This document shows, piece after piece, positions 41,772-50,549 of a stretch of 64,000 nt of DNA (within the stretch, counting starts at the first letter, position 1; every line of letters begins with the position of its first letter). The notes below the pieces were generated by a model. That model was given only the letters and a program-made list of their open reading frames with translations, did no database searches and was not told the DNA's origin. This DNA comes from Paenibacillus lactis (GTDB taxonomy: Bacteria; Bacillota; Bacilli; Paenibacillales; Paenibacillaceae), in assembly GCF_017873605.1 (NCBI RefSeq), contig NZ_JAGGKI010000006.1:124001-188000 (forward strand), written 5' to 3'. A program made the translations under genes and the position numbers.

Positions 41772-43415
41772 ATGAGCAAACCGAAAATCATGTCATTGTT
41801 CATGGCTTTCATCTTGATTACCGCGCTTCTAGCTGGCTGCACGGGGAGCAGCACCAATAGTAAGAAGGAGCCAGCTCCAACGAATGAAGGTGCCACTCCA
41901 AGCGAAAACGCCGAAGGCAGCTATCCCGATTACTCGCAAGGCTTTCCGGAGAGAGTTACGCTCGAAATCCCGGTATATGAGCGTGCGTTCGAGGGCTGGA
42001 ACGTCACGGACAACTATTACACCCGCTGGATTCAGAAGGAATTCGGCGACAAATACAATATCGAGGTCAAGTTTACGCCGATCGCCCGTACGAACGAAGT
42101 GACAACTTATCAGCAGCTGCTCGCTGCAGGCAAAGCGCCGGATATTATTTTCCACTACGACATGCCGCAAGCGCTTGCATATTACGGGGAAGGTGTTATG
42201 CAGGAGCTGGACTGGAAAGAGATTGAACACTATGCTCCAACGTATTGGAGCAATTTGAGCGAGACGATTCTGCAATACGGGATAGTTGATGGGAAAAATA
42301 CGTTCGTATTCGCTGCGCGTCCTGATTTCAATAACTTTGTCAGCATCATTCGTAAAGACTGGGTGGAGAAGGTGGGCATGAAAGTCGAGGACTTGACCTC
42401 GCTTGAGAAGTACAATGAAATGCTTGTCAAATGGAAGGAAGCAGGGATCGGCGTTGCGGGGGCCGGATTGACGCGGAATGTATTCAACTATAGCTACGCA
42501 TTCCGTGATTGGCCGATCGATCCGAAGACGCACGCGCTTTACTCCGATTTGTCTGTTGCGGACTTTACGACGCCGGCTTCCGAAGCCTGGCTGCGTAACC
42601 TTAGCTATCAATACCATAACGGACTTATTGACAAAGAGTTCTATCTTCGCGACGATGATAACAAGCTCAAGGCCGAATTTGTAGCGGGGAATACAGGCAC
42701 CTATGGTCTATACCTTACCAACAACACCGATGTGTTTGAAGCTACGCTGAAAAATAATCCGGATGCTGAATTTGCCGTGCTTCCTCCAGGCTCGGGCGTA
42801 CCGGAGGGGAATGTGCCGCAAGGACGCGCCGACTGGCCGTTCGGCCTGATCATGGGAATTAATCATGAATCGACGGCTGAGGAGCGCACGGCGGTATGGA
42901 TGTATCTCGAGTGGATGAGCCAACCGGAGAACCTGATGTTCCTCCAGAACGGGGTGGAAGGCGAGAATTATACGCTCGATTCCGATGGCCTTCCGGTGAA
43001 AAATCCGGATTTCAAGGGAGAATCCGTACTATCTCAGAACAATAACAAGGACTATTGGGCACTTGTTACGGAAGCACCATCCTTCGCGACGCCAGAACTT
43101 ACCCTTAAGGCGAACAAAAATAACTGGACGCCTGCAGGTTACGAGCAGATTGTCGAGGACATGATTAAATACCGTAACGAGACCAAACCATACCAGACGC
43201 CGGATCCGCTGTTCACCGTAGTTCTAGAAAAGGTTACCGAGTATAAGGCGGATTTGAACAACCTCTTCCAGGAGCTGTATCTTGATATTATCCTTGCGCC
43301 GGCCGACCAGTTCGATGCGAGATACGAAGCGGCCAAGCAGAAATTCCTCGACGCAGGCTACCAGGAGATTTTGGACGAGAAGCAAAAAGCGATTGATGCA
43401 GGTCAATTCCGGTAA
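41772..43415 (+). CDS. Extracellular solute-binding lipoprotein (second locus)
   Basis: The 547-residue protein has a lipoprotein signal with lipobox L-L-A-G-C (about residue 22) and a Ser/Asn/Lys/Pro-rich tether, then a large binding-protein fold. ATG 41772 has AAAAGGGG 7 bases upstream; the frame from 41748 is not preceded by a ribosome site. It shares layout with the binding protein at 8060-9643. It should capture an oligosaccharide for the two permeases, probably the substrate of the GH105 enzyme encoded next. Confidence 0.92.
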   Translation: MSKPKIMSLFMAFILITALLAGCTGSSTNSKKEPAPTNEGATPSENAEGSYPDYSQGFPERVTLEIPVYERAFEGWNVTDNYYTRWIQKEFGDKYNIEVKFTPIARTNEVTTYQQLLAAGKAPDIIFHYDMPQALAYYGEGVMQELDWKEIEHYAPTYWSNLSETILQYGIVDGKNTFVFAARPDFNNFVSIIRKDWVEKVGMKVEDLTSLEKYNEMLVKWKEAGIGVAGAGLTRNVFNYSYAFRDWPIDPKTHALYSDLSVADFTTPASEAWLRNLSYQYHNGLIDKEFYLRDDDNKLKAEFVAGNTGTYGLYLTNNTDVFEATLKNNPDAEFAVLPPGSGVPEGNVPQGRADWPFGLIMGINHESTAEERTAVWMYLEWMSQPENLMFLQNGVEGENYTLDSDGLPVKNPDFKGESVLSQNNNKDYWALVTEAPSFATPELTLKANKNNWTPAGYEQIVEDMIKYRNETKPYQTPDPLFTVVLEKVTEYKADLNNLFQELYLDIILAPADQFDARYEAAKQKFLDAGYQEILDEKQKAIDAGQFR

Positions 43416-43605
43416 TCGTGAAAATCTAGCGATATACGAAGTTGGAGGAAAGAAATGATCCGATTATAATTAAATTAGTGAATCTGCTAGCAGCGGCGAC
43501 CGTATGAACATTTCGTACGGCTGCCTCGAACGGTACAATCAATCGTACAACCAATACACAGAGCTCCTGCCGCAAGCGGGGGCTCTGAATGATATGGAGG
43601 GTAAT

Positions 43606-44685
43606 ATGAATCTGAAACTAGATATTGCTTTAGAAGATTTGAAGGAAACCGCGAAGCGCATTGCGGACTATACGTTCGGGATGGATTTGACGTGGGACTG
43701 GCCGGGCGGCGTCGCATTCTACGGGATTAGCCGGCTGTTCGAGGTCACGGGCGAGCACGCTTACCTGGATCGGATGATCGATTGGGTGGAGGAGTACCTC
43801 GAAGCGGGCATTCCGGAAGAATGGACCGTGAACACTTGCGCGATGGGGCATATGCTGTTGACCCTGTATGATCAGACAAAGGATCAAAAATATCTGGATC
43901 TCATTTTAAGTAAAATTGATTATTTGGAGCATCAAGCTTTGCGCTTCGGTGACCGGGTCCTTCAGCATACGGTGTCGGCCAACAATGACTTTCCGGAGCA
44001 GTGCTGGGCGGATACCCTGTTCATGGCAGCATATTTGGAGCTTCGGGTCGGCGTGATGCTTGAGAAGAAGACGCTTATAGACGACGCGCTGCATCAATTC
44101 GAACGGCATATTCATTACCTGCAAGATGAGGATTCCGGGCTGTGGTACCATGGATACAACCACGTCAAAAAGGACCATATGTCCGCCATCCATTGGGCGC
44201 GCGCCAACGCCTGGGCAGCCTATACGATGTCCCGTGCGGCAAGGGGGCTGCCGGAAGGGTATCTTTATCCTCCGATGATGCATATATGGAGCTCCTTGCG
44301 CGACCAATTGGCAGCCGTTAAACGGCTGCAGCATGAGGACGGGCTATGGGGCACCGTACTCGATTACCCGGATGCTTACGGCGAAGTATCGGCTACAGCA
44401 GGAATTGCAGCAGCCATGGTAATGCAGGGCAATCCGCTGCACGCGAAATATGTGAGAAGAGCCTTGGACGGCGTGCTCGCCAATATTGCGGATAACGGGC
44501 GGGTCCTGAACGTGTCCGGTGGTACGGCGGTCATGAACGATATCGAAGGATATCTCGGCATTGACCGGAAATGGGCACAGGGCTGGGGACAAGGATTGGC
44601 GCTGGCGTTCCTGGCGGCAGTCATTGAAGTAGTCGAGGCCCAGAGAAACCGCGAGCTGAGCAGACGAAGCGACCAGGTCGATTAG
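43606..44685 (+). CDS. GH105 (unsaturated rhamnogalacturonyl hydrolase-like) enzyme
   Basis: The 359-residue protein is an alpha/alpha-barrel glycoside hydrolase of the GH105/GH88 type, like YteR/YesR. It has D-L-T-W-D-W-P-G-G-V-A-F-Y-G near the N-terminus, W-A-D-T-L-F-M with the probable catalytic Asp in the middle, and H-W-A-R-A-N-A-W and G-T-A-V-M-N-D later. Such enzymes hydrolyse unsaturated uronyl residues released by pectin lyases, inside the cell. ATG 43606 follows GGAGG by about 5 bases; the frame extends to 43504 without a ribosome site. It lacks a signal peptide, matching import by the adjacent transporter. Confidence 0.88.
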   Translation: MNLKLDIALEDLKETAKRIADYTFGMDLTWDWPGGVAFYGISRLFEVTGEHAYLDRMIDWVEEYLEAGIPEEWTVNTCAMGHMLLTLYDQTKDQKYLDLILSKIDYLEHQALRFGDRVLQHTVSANNDFPEQCWADTLFMAAYLELRVGVMLEKKTLIDDALHQFERHIHYLQDEDSGLWYHGYNHVKKDHMSAIHWARANAWAAYTMSRAARGLPEGYLYPPMMHIWSSLRDQLAAVKRLQHEDGLWGTVLDYPDAYGEVSATAGIAAAMVMQGNPLHAKYVRRALDGVLANIADNGRVLNVSGGTAVMNDIEGYLGIDRKWAQGWGQGLALAFLAAVIEVVEAQRNRELSRRSDQVD

Positions 44686-44791
44686 ACATCGAAGGAGCAG
44701 GGGAAGAAAAGCATCTGAAGGTGAATTTTGATATAAACGAACATGACTTGGAGGGAGGTTACCATACATAAATCAAAGGAGAGCGAGCCTT

Positions 44792-44956
44792 TTGTCCTTT
44801 GCCAAGTCCGAATATGAAGCGATCCAACAAGCGCGGGGATTCGCTAAAGGGTACCGATGGGACCAGAAAACGATTGCCCTATCGAAAAACAAGGGCAGTA
44901 ATCGCTTCTCGTTGCCCGAACATCTATACGGCTGCTTGTCACAATGCATAGAATAG
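44792..44956 (+). CDS. Small ORF (54 residues) upstream of the DUF1796 gene
   Basis: A TTG-started frame with AAAGGAG (44775-44781) 10 bases upstream encodes 54 residues. The beginning is charged (S-F-A-K-S-E-Y-E-A-I-Q-Q-A-R-G-F-A), the middle basic, and the end Cys-containing (Y-G-C-L-S-Q-C-I-E). It ends 22 bp before the DUF1796 frame, which suggests one transcript. I recognise no family. It could be a short partner of the DUF1796 protein or a remnant of a longer gene. Confidence 0.5.
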   Translation: MSFAKSEYEAIQQARGFAKGYRWDQKTIALSKNKGSNRFSLPEHLYGCLSQCIE

Positions 44957-44978
44957 AGCAGATGTTCTTAACAAGAAA

Positions 44979-45668
44979 GTGGTGACGAATGTGAAGCTGG
45001 GAGACTTGAAAGGCGCATATGATGTCATAATCAGCTTGGGCAGTTGGTGCGGGCCATCCATCTATTTGCAGCGCAAACAGCTGCGGCGTTTTTCCTTCCC
45101 GCTGGATTGGATGGTCTCAAGTGCAGTAACGGATGTGACGCATTTGATTAAGAGTCGGTTTGAAGGCTTTATGGAGCTTGGACAGCTCCGGAAGATAGAG
45201 GGGACTTCAGCCTATCTGGAGGAAGGGATCACTGTGCCGGAAGGAGGGACGCACCTTAGCGCCCATTTTATTCTCGATTCGCGCTATAATATCATATCGG
45301 TCCATGATTTCCCGATCGTTCCGAACCAGGATTGGGTGGCGGCCTATAATGCATATCAGGAAAAGCTTGCCCGACGCATTCAACGGTTTTGGTATGTGCT
45401 CCAACACAGCCGCTCCGTTTTGTTCGTCCGGTGGGGAGAGATCGGGGTACAAGAGGCCGTCGCGCTTCATGCCGTCCTGTCCTCGTTGACGCCGGCCAGC
45501 TGCAGCATTTTATTCATGCAGCCTGTATCCGGTTTGGAGTCGATTCAGGAGATCGATTGGGAACTAGGCGGCATCAGCACGCTGCAGGTTCCCCTCGAAC
45601 GGCCCAATGATATAGCAGTGTGGGATTATGCCTTGAACGGTTTGTCATTAACAGGGTACTGGACTTAA
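44979..45668 (+). CDS. DUF1796-like putative papain-type cysteine peptidase
   Basis: The 229-residue protein reads Y-D-V-I-I-S-L-G-S-W-C-G-P-S-I-Y-L-Q-R near the N-terminus and F-P-L-D-W-M-V-S-S shortly after, the pattern of DUF1796 proteins, which are annotated as putative cysteine peptidases with the Cys in S-W-C. His and other active-site residues cannot be placed with certainty. GTG 44979, 44982 and 44991 are all possible starts with weak ribosome sites. It ends at a strong terminator. Function is unknown; a cell-surface glycan or capsule context is seen for relatives. Confidence 0.7.
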   Translation: MVTNVKLGDLKGAYDVIISLGSWCGPSIYLQRKQLRRFSFPLDWMVSSAVTDVTHLIKSRFEGFMELGQLRKIEGTSAYLEEGITVPEGGTHLSAHFILDSRYNIISVHDFPIVPNQDWVAAYNAYQEKLARRIQRFWYVLQHSRSVLFVRWGEIGVQEAVALHAVLSSLTPASCSILFMQPVSGLESIQEIDWELGGISTLQVPLERPNDIAVWDYALNGLSLTGYWT

Positions 45669-45688
45669 GAGGCCTGCCCTGGAACGTG

Positions 45689-45733
45689 AAAATAGGAGTG
45701 CCGGCAATCGCTTAGCCGCACTCCTATTTTTAT
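45689..45733 (+). terminator. Rho-independent terminator after the DUF1796 gene
   Basis: Perfect 13-bp stem AAAATAGGAGTGC / GCACTCCTATTTT with a 16-base loop, followed by TATT. Confidence 0.85.
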
Positions 45734-45842
45734 TAATTTAGTCGCTGTATGCTCATTCCCGGTTTATAGCGAGTACGTTCGATTTTACGAAAAATAAAAA
45801 AGCTAGGCTAAAACACCAAGGGGGCAAAAGACAAAATAATAA

Positions 45843-45880
45843 TTGAACGCGAAAAAGCGCTATGTTATAATCAGTAGCGC
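45843..45880 (+). promoter_or_regulatory. Predicted promoter of helD with inverted repeat
   Basis: TTGAAC (45843-45848) and TATAAT (45866-45871) are spaced 17 bp. The inverted repeat GCGCTA / TAGCGC (45857-45862 and 45875-45880) surrounds the -10 box. The leader to helD is about 130 bases with no gene. Confidence 0.6.
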
Positions 45881-46004
45881 AATTGAAAATCAAGTTTAAT
45901 CTGATATTATAATTACTTTTCCTAATTTAATTGTACATCAGTGACCTCTGATTTGTCAATGCACTTTTTTCAGACCAGAATGAAAAGGAGTGTGTTCAAG
46001 CGAG

Positions 46005-48419
46005 ATGGAAGCTAAGGGATGGCGGTTAGAACAAGAACGGCTGGATCAAGTTAGGGAAAAGCTGAAGGCTAGGATCGACGCGTTGGAACCGGAAGTTAGC
46101 GGTCTGAGCGATCAGGCAGCCGAGATTCGCAGGAGATTCTGGGAAGAGGTTACGGTCAATACGAGTACGGACGAGGAATTTGAAGAAACCTTTTATACGA
46201 TTAAACAACAGGCCGCGGTACTATCCGAGAGGGAGCGCCGTCATCGGCTTCTGCTGCAGCAGTGGAGGAGCTTCAATCGAATGCTGCCTTCTCCATATTT
46301 CGGACGCGTCGATTTTCTGGAGGACGGCTTGAACGGGAGCGAGCAGATTTATATCGGCGTATCCTCCTTCGTCGATGAAGATGGATTGACCTTCCTGGTA
46401 TATGATTGGCGCAGCCCCATCGCAAGTCTCTACTACGATCATTCCCCTGGCGCTGCCTCTTACGACACTCCGGTCGGGCGGATCACGGGTACGATGGAGC
46501 TGAAACGGCAATACCAGATCCAGGATGGACAGCTTCGTCGTATGTTTGACGCGAGCGTGACGATCGGCGACGAGCTTCTTCAGCAGATGCTAGCCAAAGG
46601 CGCGGACTCGCAAATGAAAAGTATCGTATCCACCATCCAGAAGGAGCAAAATGCCATCATCCGGAACGATCACAGCCGGCTGCTTATTGTGCAGGGTGCA
46701 GCTGGAAGCGGGAAGACCTCCGCGGCTTTACAGCGTGTGGCGTACTTGCTGTACAAAAACCGCGATTCGCTTAAGGCGGATCAGATCGTTCTATTCTCAC
46801 CAAACCAGATGTTTAACAGCTATGTATCCTCCGTCCTTCCCGAGCTTGGCGAGGAGAATATGCAGCAGACGACTTTCCAGGAATATCTCGAATATTGGCT
46901 CGGTTCATCCTTCCAAGTGGAGGATCCCTTCAGCCAGATCGAATATGTGCTGACCGCACAATCAACGCCAAACGATGAGGCCCGCCTTCAGGGGATGAAG
47001 TATAAGGCGTCCGAGGCTTTCATGAAAGCCCTGCAGAATTATGCACAGTGGCTGGGGCGGGAGGGCATGCTGTTCAACGGCATTCGGTTTCGGGATCGCG
47101 TTCTGATCACCGCCGAGCAAATGAGATCGCAATTTTACGGATACGACACTTCCTTGAGCTTGGCCAATCGTGTCGATCTCCTGCAGAAGTGGATTCTGAA
47201 GGAGCTTTCACTGCTGGAACGCAAGGAGCTCGGGGCCTCCTGGGTTGAGGAGGAGCTCCATTATCTCGACAACGAGCACTATGCGGAAGTATTCAGTGAG
47301 CTGCATAAGGAAAGGGAAGTGCTTGACATTGCTGAGCACTACGCCGTTGTTCGCGAGAAAATAAGCAACAAACGCCGAGAAGACGAAGGCGACTTTGACT
47401 TCGCCGAGCGGGAGGAGGACTTACTCCGCCAAAAGATCGTAAAGGCAAGCTTCAAACCGATCCGGAAAAATGTCAAAAGATTTTCGTTCATCGATGTTCA
47501 CGGCCTGTATACCCAGCTATTTATCGATGAAGCTGCTTATCGGGACAAGACGAATGAGGTCGATATCCCGGTGCTATGGTCTGAAATCTGTAAGCAAACC
47601 AAGGATAAGCTGGAGAAGTTTGAAATTTTCTATGAGGATGCCACTCCGTATTTGTATTTAAAAGAATTGATCGAAGGCGTTCGCACGAACACGGAGATTC
47701 GGCATGTCTTCATTGATGAGGGGCAGGATTATTCACCGTTTCAATATGAGTATCTCAAAAAACTGTTTCCGCGTGCCCGCATGACGGTACTTGGTGATTT
47801 CGGGCAGGCGATTTTTACGCAATCAACGAATCTGCAGGATGCCGAGTCACCGCTGTTCCGGCTCTATGGAGAAACCGAAACATGCTTGATCCGCCTAGTG
47901 CGCAGTTATCGTTCAACTCGGGAGATTGTGGAATTTACGAAGGTGCTGCTCTCCGACGCGTCGGAAATCGTCCCGTTTGAAAGGAGCGGACCGAAGCCGC
48001 TTCTTGTGAAGGTGGAAGACGGAGAGATGCGTGACATACGTGTATTAAAGGATATTGCAGCGCTTAAAGCCGAAGGCTTCGAATCTATTGCTGTCATTAC
48101 GAAGACGGCTGCCGAAAGCCGCTCAGCCTTCGAATCATTGCGGAAGCATGGAGGCGAAGCATTGCAGCTCATTACGAAGGAAACGGAAACCTTTGAGAAA
48201 GGTGCGATGGTTATTCCCGTGTATCTCGCCAAGGGGGTTGAGTTCGATGCGGTTCTGATATATGAGGCGTCACCGCATGCTTACGGCCGGGACAACGATC
48301 GCAAGCTTTTGTATACGGCATGTACCCGGGCCATGCATCAGCTCTTGCTTTATACAACAGGGGACTGGTCGCCATTCGTGGAGAGCATGGACTCTAGTTT
48401 GTATGAAATGGTGACTTGA
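46005..48419 (+). CDS. helD: HelD, RNA polymerase recycling ATPase (UvrD-like)
   Basis: The 804-residue protein has an N-terminal coiled-coil arm (residues 1-90), the HelD region F-G-R-V-D-F-L-E-D-G and V-Y-D-W-R-S-P-I-A-S-L-Y-Y, Walker A G-A-A-G-S-G-K-T-S (about 231-239), Walker B V-F-I-D-E-G-Q-D-Y and later superfamily-1 helicase motifs (L-V-R-S-Y-R-S-T, V-Y-L-A-K-G-V-E-F-D). HelD removes stalled RNA polymerase from DNA in Gram-positive bacteria. The ATG 46005 spacing from AAAAGGAG is long (14), so GTG 45990 cannot be excluded. Single gene. Confidence 0.93.
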   Translation: MEAKGWRLEQERLDQVREKLKARIDALEPEVSGLSDQAAEIRRRFWEEVTVNTSTDEEFEETFYTIKQQAAVLSERERRHRLLLQQWRSFNRMLPSPYFGRVDFLEDGLNGSEQIYIGVSSFVDEDGLTFLVYDWRSPIASLYYDHSPGAASYDTPVGRITGTMELKRQYQIQDGQLRRMFDASVTIGDELLQQMLAKGADSQMKSIVSTIQKEQNAIIRNDHSRLLIVQGAAGSGKTSAALQRVAYLLYKNRDSLKADQIVLFSPNQMFNSYVSSVLPELGEENMQQTTFQEYLEYWLGSSFQVEDPFSQIEYVLTAQSTPNDEARLQGMKYKASEAFMKALQNYAQWLGREGMLFNGIRFRDRVLITAEQMRSQFYGYDTSLSLANRVDLLQKWILKELSLLERKELGASWVEEELHYLDNEHYAEVFSELHKEREVLDIAEHYAVVREKISNKRREDEGDFDFAEREEDLLRQKIVKASFKPIRKNVKRFSFIDVHGLYTQLFIDEAAYRDKTNEVDIPVLWSEICKQTKDKLEKFEIFYEDATPYLYLKELIEGVRTNTEIRHVFIDEGQDYSPFQYEYLKKLFPRARMTVLGDFGQAIFTQSTNLQDAESPLFRLYGETETCLIRLVRSYRSTREIVEFTKVLLSDASEIVPFERSGPKPLLVKVEDGEMRDIRVLKDIAALKAEGFESIAVITKTAAESRSAFESLRKHGGEALQLITKETETFEKGAMVIPVYLAKGVEFDAVLIYEASPHAYGRDNDRKLLYTACTRAMHQLLLYTTGDWSPFVESMDSSLYEMVT

Positions 48420-48485
48420 TAGCTGGTTCGAAAGCTCGCATATCGATAGACCGTTTCAGTTGCTTGCGTTATTGGAAGGATGATC

Positions 48486-48515
48486 AGGCGCTGCCTCGAT
48501 GGGCGCGCCTTTCCT
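48486..48515 (+). terminator. Weak possible terminator after helD
   Basis: Arms AGGCGC and GCGCCT with a 13-base loop and TT only. Confidence 0.35.
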
Positions 48516-48630
48516 ATATCACACGTAACCTTAGTTTACAAATGTATAATTATAGCATTAACGCCCCACATATTGTAAAATAAACCTATGGCTGAAAATG
48601 ATAAGGCGTTTAACGAAGGAGAGCTAAAAA

Positions 48631-48741
48631 ATGAACCATGGCATGTCAGCGCCATTTAAGATCATTGCATTATTACTAGGGTTCTTCGTGATCGGCCCTC
48701 TAGTTGTGATGCTGCTAACATGTTTATTGAATTTCTTTTAA
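48631..48741 (+). CDS. 36-residue hydrophobic membrane peptide
   Basis: ATG 48631 has AAGGAG (48616-48621) 9 bases upstream. The frame encodes M-N-H-G-M-S-A-P-F-K followed by one strongly hydrophobic helix (I-I-A-L-L-L-G-F-F-V-I-G-P-L-V-V-M-L-L) and ends C-L-L-N-F-F. A strong terminator follows 60 bp later, so it is a stand-alone unit. The family is not recognised. A small spore or membrane protein is possible. Confidence 0.65.
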   Translation: MNHGMSAPFKIIALLLGFFVIGPLVVMLLTCLLNFF

Positions 48742-48800
48742 AATGAACGGGTTAACAAAGTATGTCCGAGTGATGGGTGGACAAGAACTCACACCAACGC

Positions 48801-48829
48801 AAAGTCGCGGATTCCCGCGACTTTTTTGT
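48801..48829. terminator. Rho-independent terminator
   Basis: Perfect 10-bp stem AAAGTCGCGG / CCGCGACTTT with a 4-base loop and six T, between the small gene and the converging LysR gene. Confidence 0.9.
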
Positions 48830-48883
48830 TGTGCTGACATAAGTTCTTGCATATCCCGATGATTCTTTCACGGATTACCCTGA

Positions 48884-49786
48884 CTATGAAGACTTCGCAT
48901 GATGGATCGCTGTCTCAATGTAGGCTCTCAAAGTCTTGATGAACGTGCGCATGGCGTATCCGACGTACCTGTCGCTGCGGTAGATCAGACAAATGTCCTG
49001 AGAAGGCGTAGGGTTCCTTAGGTGCACCACCTTGATATCTGGATTGTCAAGATTATCCAATAGAAGTCTCGGCAGAACACAAGCGCCAACTCCGCTCTGT
49101 ACCATCTGAAGGAGTGAAGATAATGTTGTCGTCACCATATGCGGCTGCAGTGCAAAGCCGCTGTCCATACAAAAGTGGTCGATCAGCTTCCGGCACTGAT
49201 GATCTGGCGGGAACATGACCATTTTTAAGGTTTGCAGCTTACTCAAAGGGATAAAGCTTTCCGTTGCAATGGGATCGTGCATACTTACTGCCAATGAAAA
49301 CTCCTCATGGAACAAAGGAATCGTTGTGAGCCGCTCATCGATAACAGGTCCAATGGTTACGCCCACATCGATGCTTCGGTCCAGCACTTGTTCCGTTACC
49401 TTTGTGGTTTCCAATAGGGACAGCGAAATGGTGGGATAGGTCTGATGGAAGTTGAGCAGCATGGCATTGAACATCAGATCCGCGTCACCGGGCAATACCC
49501 CGATGGATAGAGAGCCTCCTTGCATTTGCTTCAGATCTGCGATGGCATCGCCCGCTTGCTGCAAATGTCTGAACACGGCGGCACCATGCTCACGAAGAAT
49601 CGCACCGGCATCTGTAAGGACAATTGTTTTACCCACACGGTCGAACAATAGAACGCCTAATTCTTCTTCTAGTCGCCTGATCTGCTGGCTGATATTGGGT
49701 GCGCTGACTCCCATTTTTTCGGCTGCTCTCGAGAAATGAAGCTCTTCACAAATGGCCATGAAATACTGAAGCTGTTTTAACTCCAC
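48884..49786 (-). CDS. LysR family transcriptional regulator
   Basis: The 300-residue protein opens L-K-Q-L-Q-Y-F-M-A-I-C-E-E-L-H-F-S-R-A-A, the LysR helix-turn-helix start, and continues I-S-Q-Q-I-R-R-L-E-E-E-L-G-V-L-L-F-D-R. A periplasmic-binding-type effector domain follows. GTG 49786 is preferred over 49792 since AGG lies 7 bases before it and the product then begins like other LysR proteins. It is divergent from a DinB-like gene with an inverted repeat between them, so it likely controls that gene. Confidence 0.9.
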   Translation of the reverse strand: MELKQLQYFMAICEELHFSRAAEKMGVSAPNISQQIRRLEEELGVLLFDRVGKTIVLTDAGAILREHGAAVFRHLQQAGDAIADLKQMQGGSLSIGVLPGDADLMFNAMLLNFHQTYPTISLSLLETTKVTEQVLDRSIDVGVTIGPVIDERLTTIPLFHEEFSLAVSMHDPIATESFIPLSKLQTLKMVMFPPDHQCRKLIDHFCMDSGFALQPHMVTTTLSSLLQMVQSGVGACVLPRLLLDNLDNPDIKVVHLRNPTPSQDICLIYRSDRYVGYAMRTFIKTLRAYIETAIHHAKSS

Positions 49787-49867
49787 CTTCACACCTGCTT
49801 TCTATAGCATGTGTATCATGCTTAATGCCTATTGTTGCTCCGACTTCTTCTTGTGTCAACGAGTTAT

Positions 49868-49896
49868 CGTTAACTGATACTTAACGTTACGGTAAC
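49868..49896. promoter_or_regulatory. Inverted repeats in the LysR/DinB divergent region
   Basis: CGTTAA, 7 bases, TTAACG (49868-49886; a T-N11-A-like LysR box), overlapped by GTTAC-G-GTAAC (49886-49896). Confidence 0.6.
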
Positions 49897-49978
49897 GCCC
49901 ACTGCATTGATGGTAAGTTCCATGAGTCATACAATGGGGACATATCAAGCGGTTCTCATGACAAAGGAGGAAAATAAC

Positions 49979-50449
49979 ATGTCTGAAATGATTATCAACA
50001 CAGCCACAACTGCACGTCAAGTGCTGGTGCAGCAGGTGCAGGCGATTCCGGAGGAACTCTTCGATATTCAACCCGCAGGTTTCAACAATACGGTTCGTTG
50101 GAATGTCGGCCATATGATGTATTGGATGGATAAGTATTCTGCCCTGATCTTTAACAGTCCGCCGGTCATACCGGACTCTTATGAAACGCTGTTTAACTCT
50201 GGAACAAAGCCCTCGGATTGGACGTTCGATCCTCCGTCAAAGGAAGCGATGGTCGAGATGTTAACAGCTCAGCTTTCCCGCTTATCTGAGCTGACACCTG
50301 AAATGCTGGGCGAGAAACTTTCAACTCCGTTTGCCATGGGACCGTTCCAATTCAACACCTCTGGTGAGTTGTTAAACTTCATTCTGATTCACGAGTCGTT
50401 TCACCTTGGCGTGATCTCGAGCCAGTTAAAGGTTCTAGCGTTGAGTTAA
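49979..50449 (+). CDS. DinB-superfamily protein
   Basis: The 156-residue protein has the DinB His triad: His45 (N-V-G-H-M-M-Y-W), His138 and His142 (L-I-H-E-S-F-H-L-G-V-I-S-S-Q-L). ATG 49979 follows AAAGGAGG by about 8 bases; the longer frame from 49907 covers the divergent promoter. It may be a metal-dependent thiol transferase of the DinB_2 type. It is probably regulated by the divergent LysR protein. Confidence 0.88.
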   Translation: MSEMIINTATTARQVLVQQVQAIPEELFDIQPAGFNNTVRWNVGHMMYWMDKYSALIFNSPPVIPDSYETLFNSGTKPSDWTFDPPSKEAMVEMLTAQLSRLSELTPEMLGEKLSTPFAMGPFQFNTSGELLNFILIHESFHLGVISSQLKVLALS

Positions 50450-50549
50450 GCCATGCAGTGCAGGTATCCTATTGCTTATTCTTTATATCAAACAAAGGCG
50501 ATGAATAAAAGGTAAGCAGCTAATAAATCTTGATGAGGAGGATATGTTC

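Noticed and set aside
41829..42617. A 262-codon frame on the - strand inside the binding lipoprotein gene
   Set aside because: Shadow of the lipoprotein gene, no ribosome site, and the + strand protein is clearly the real one.
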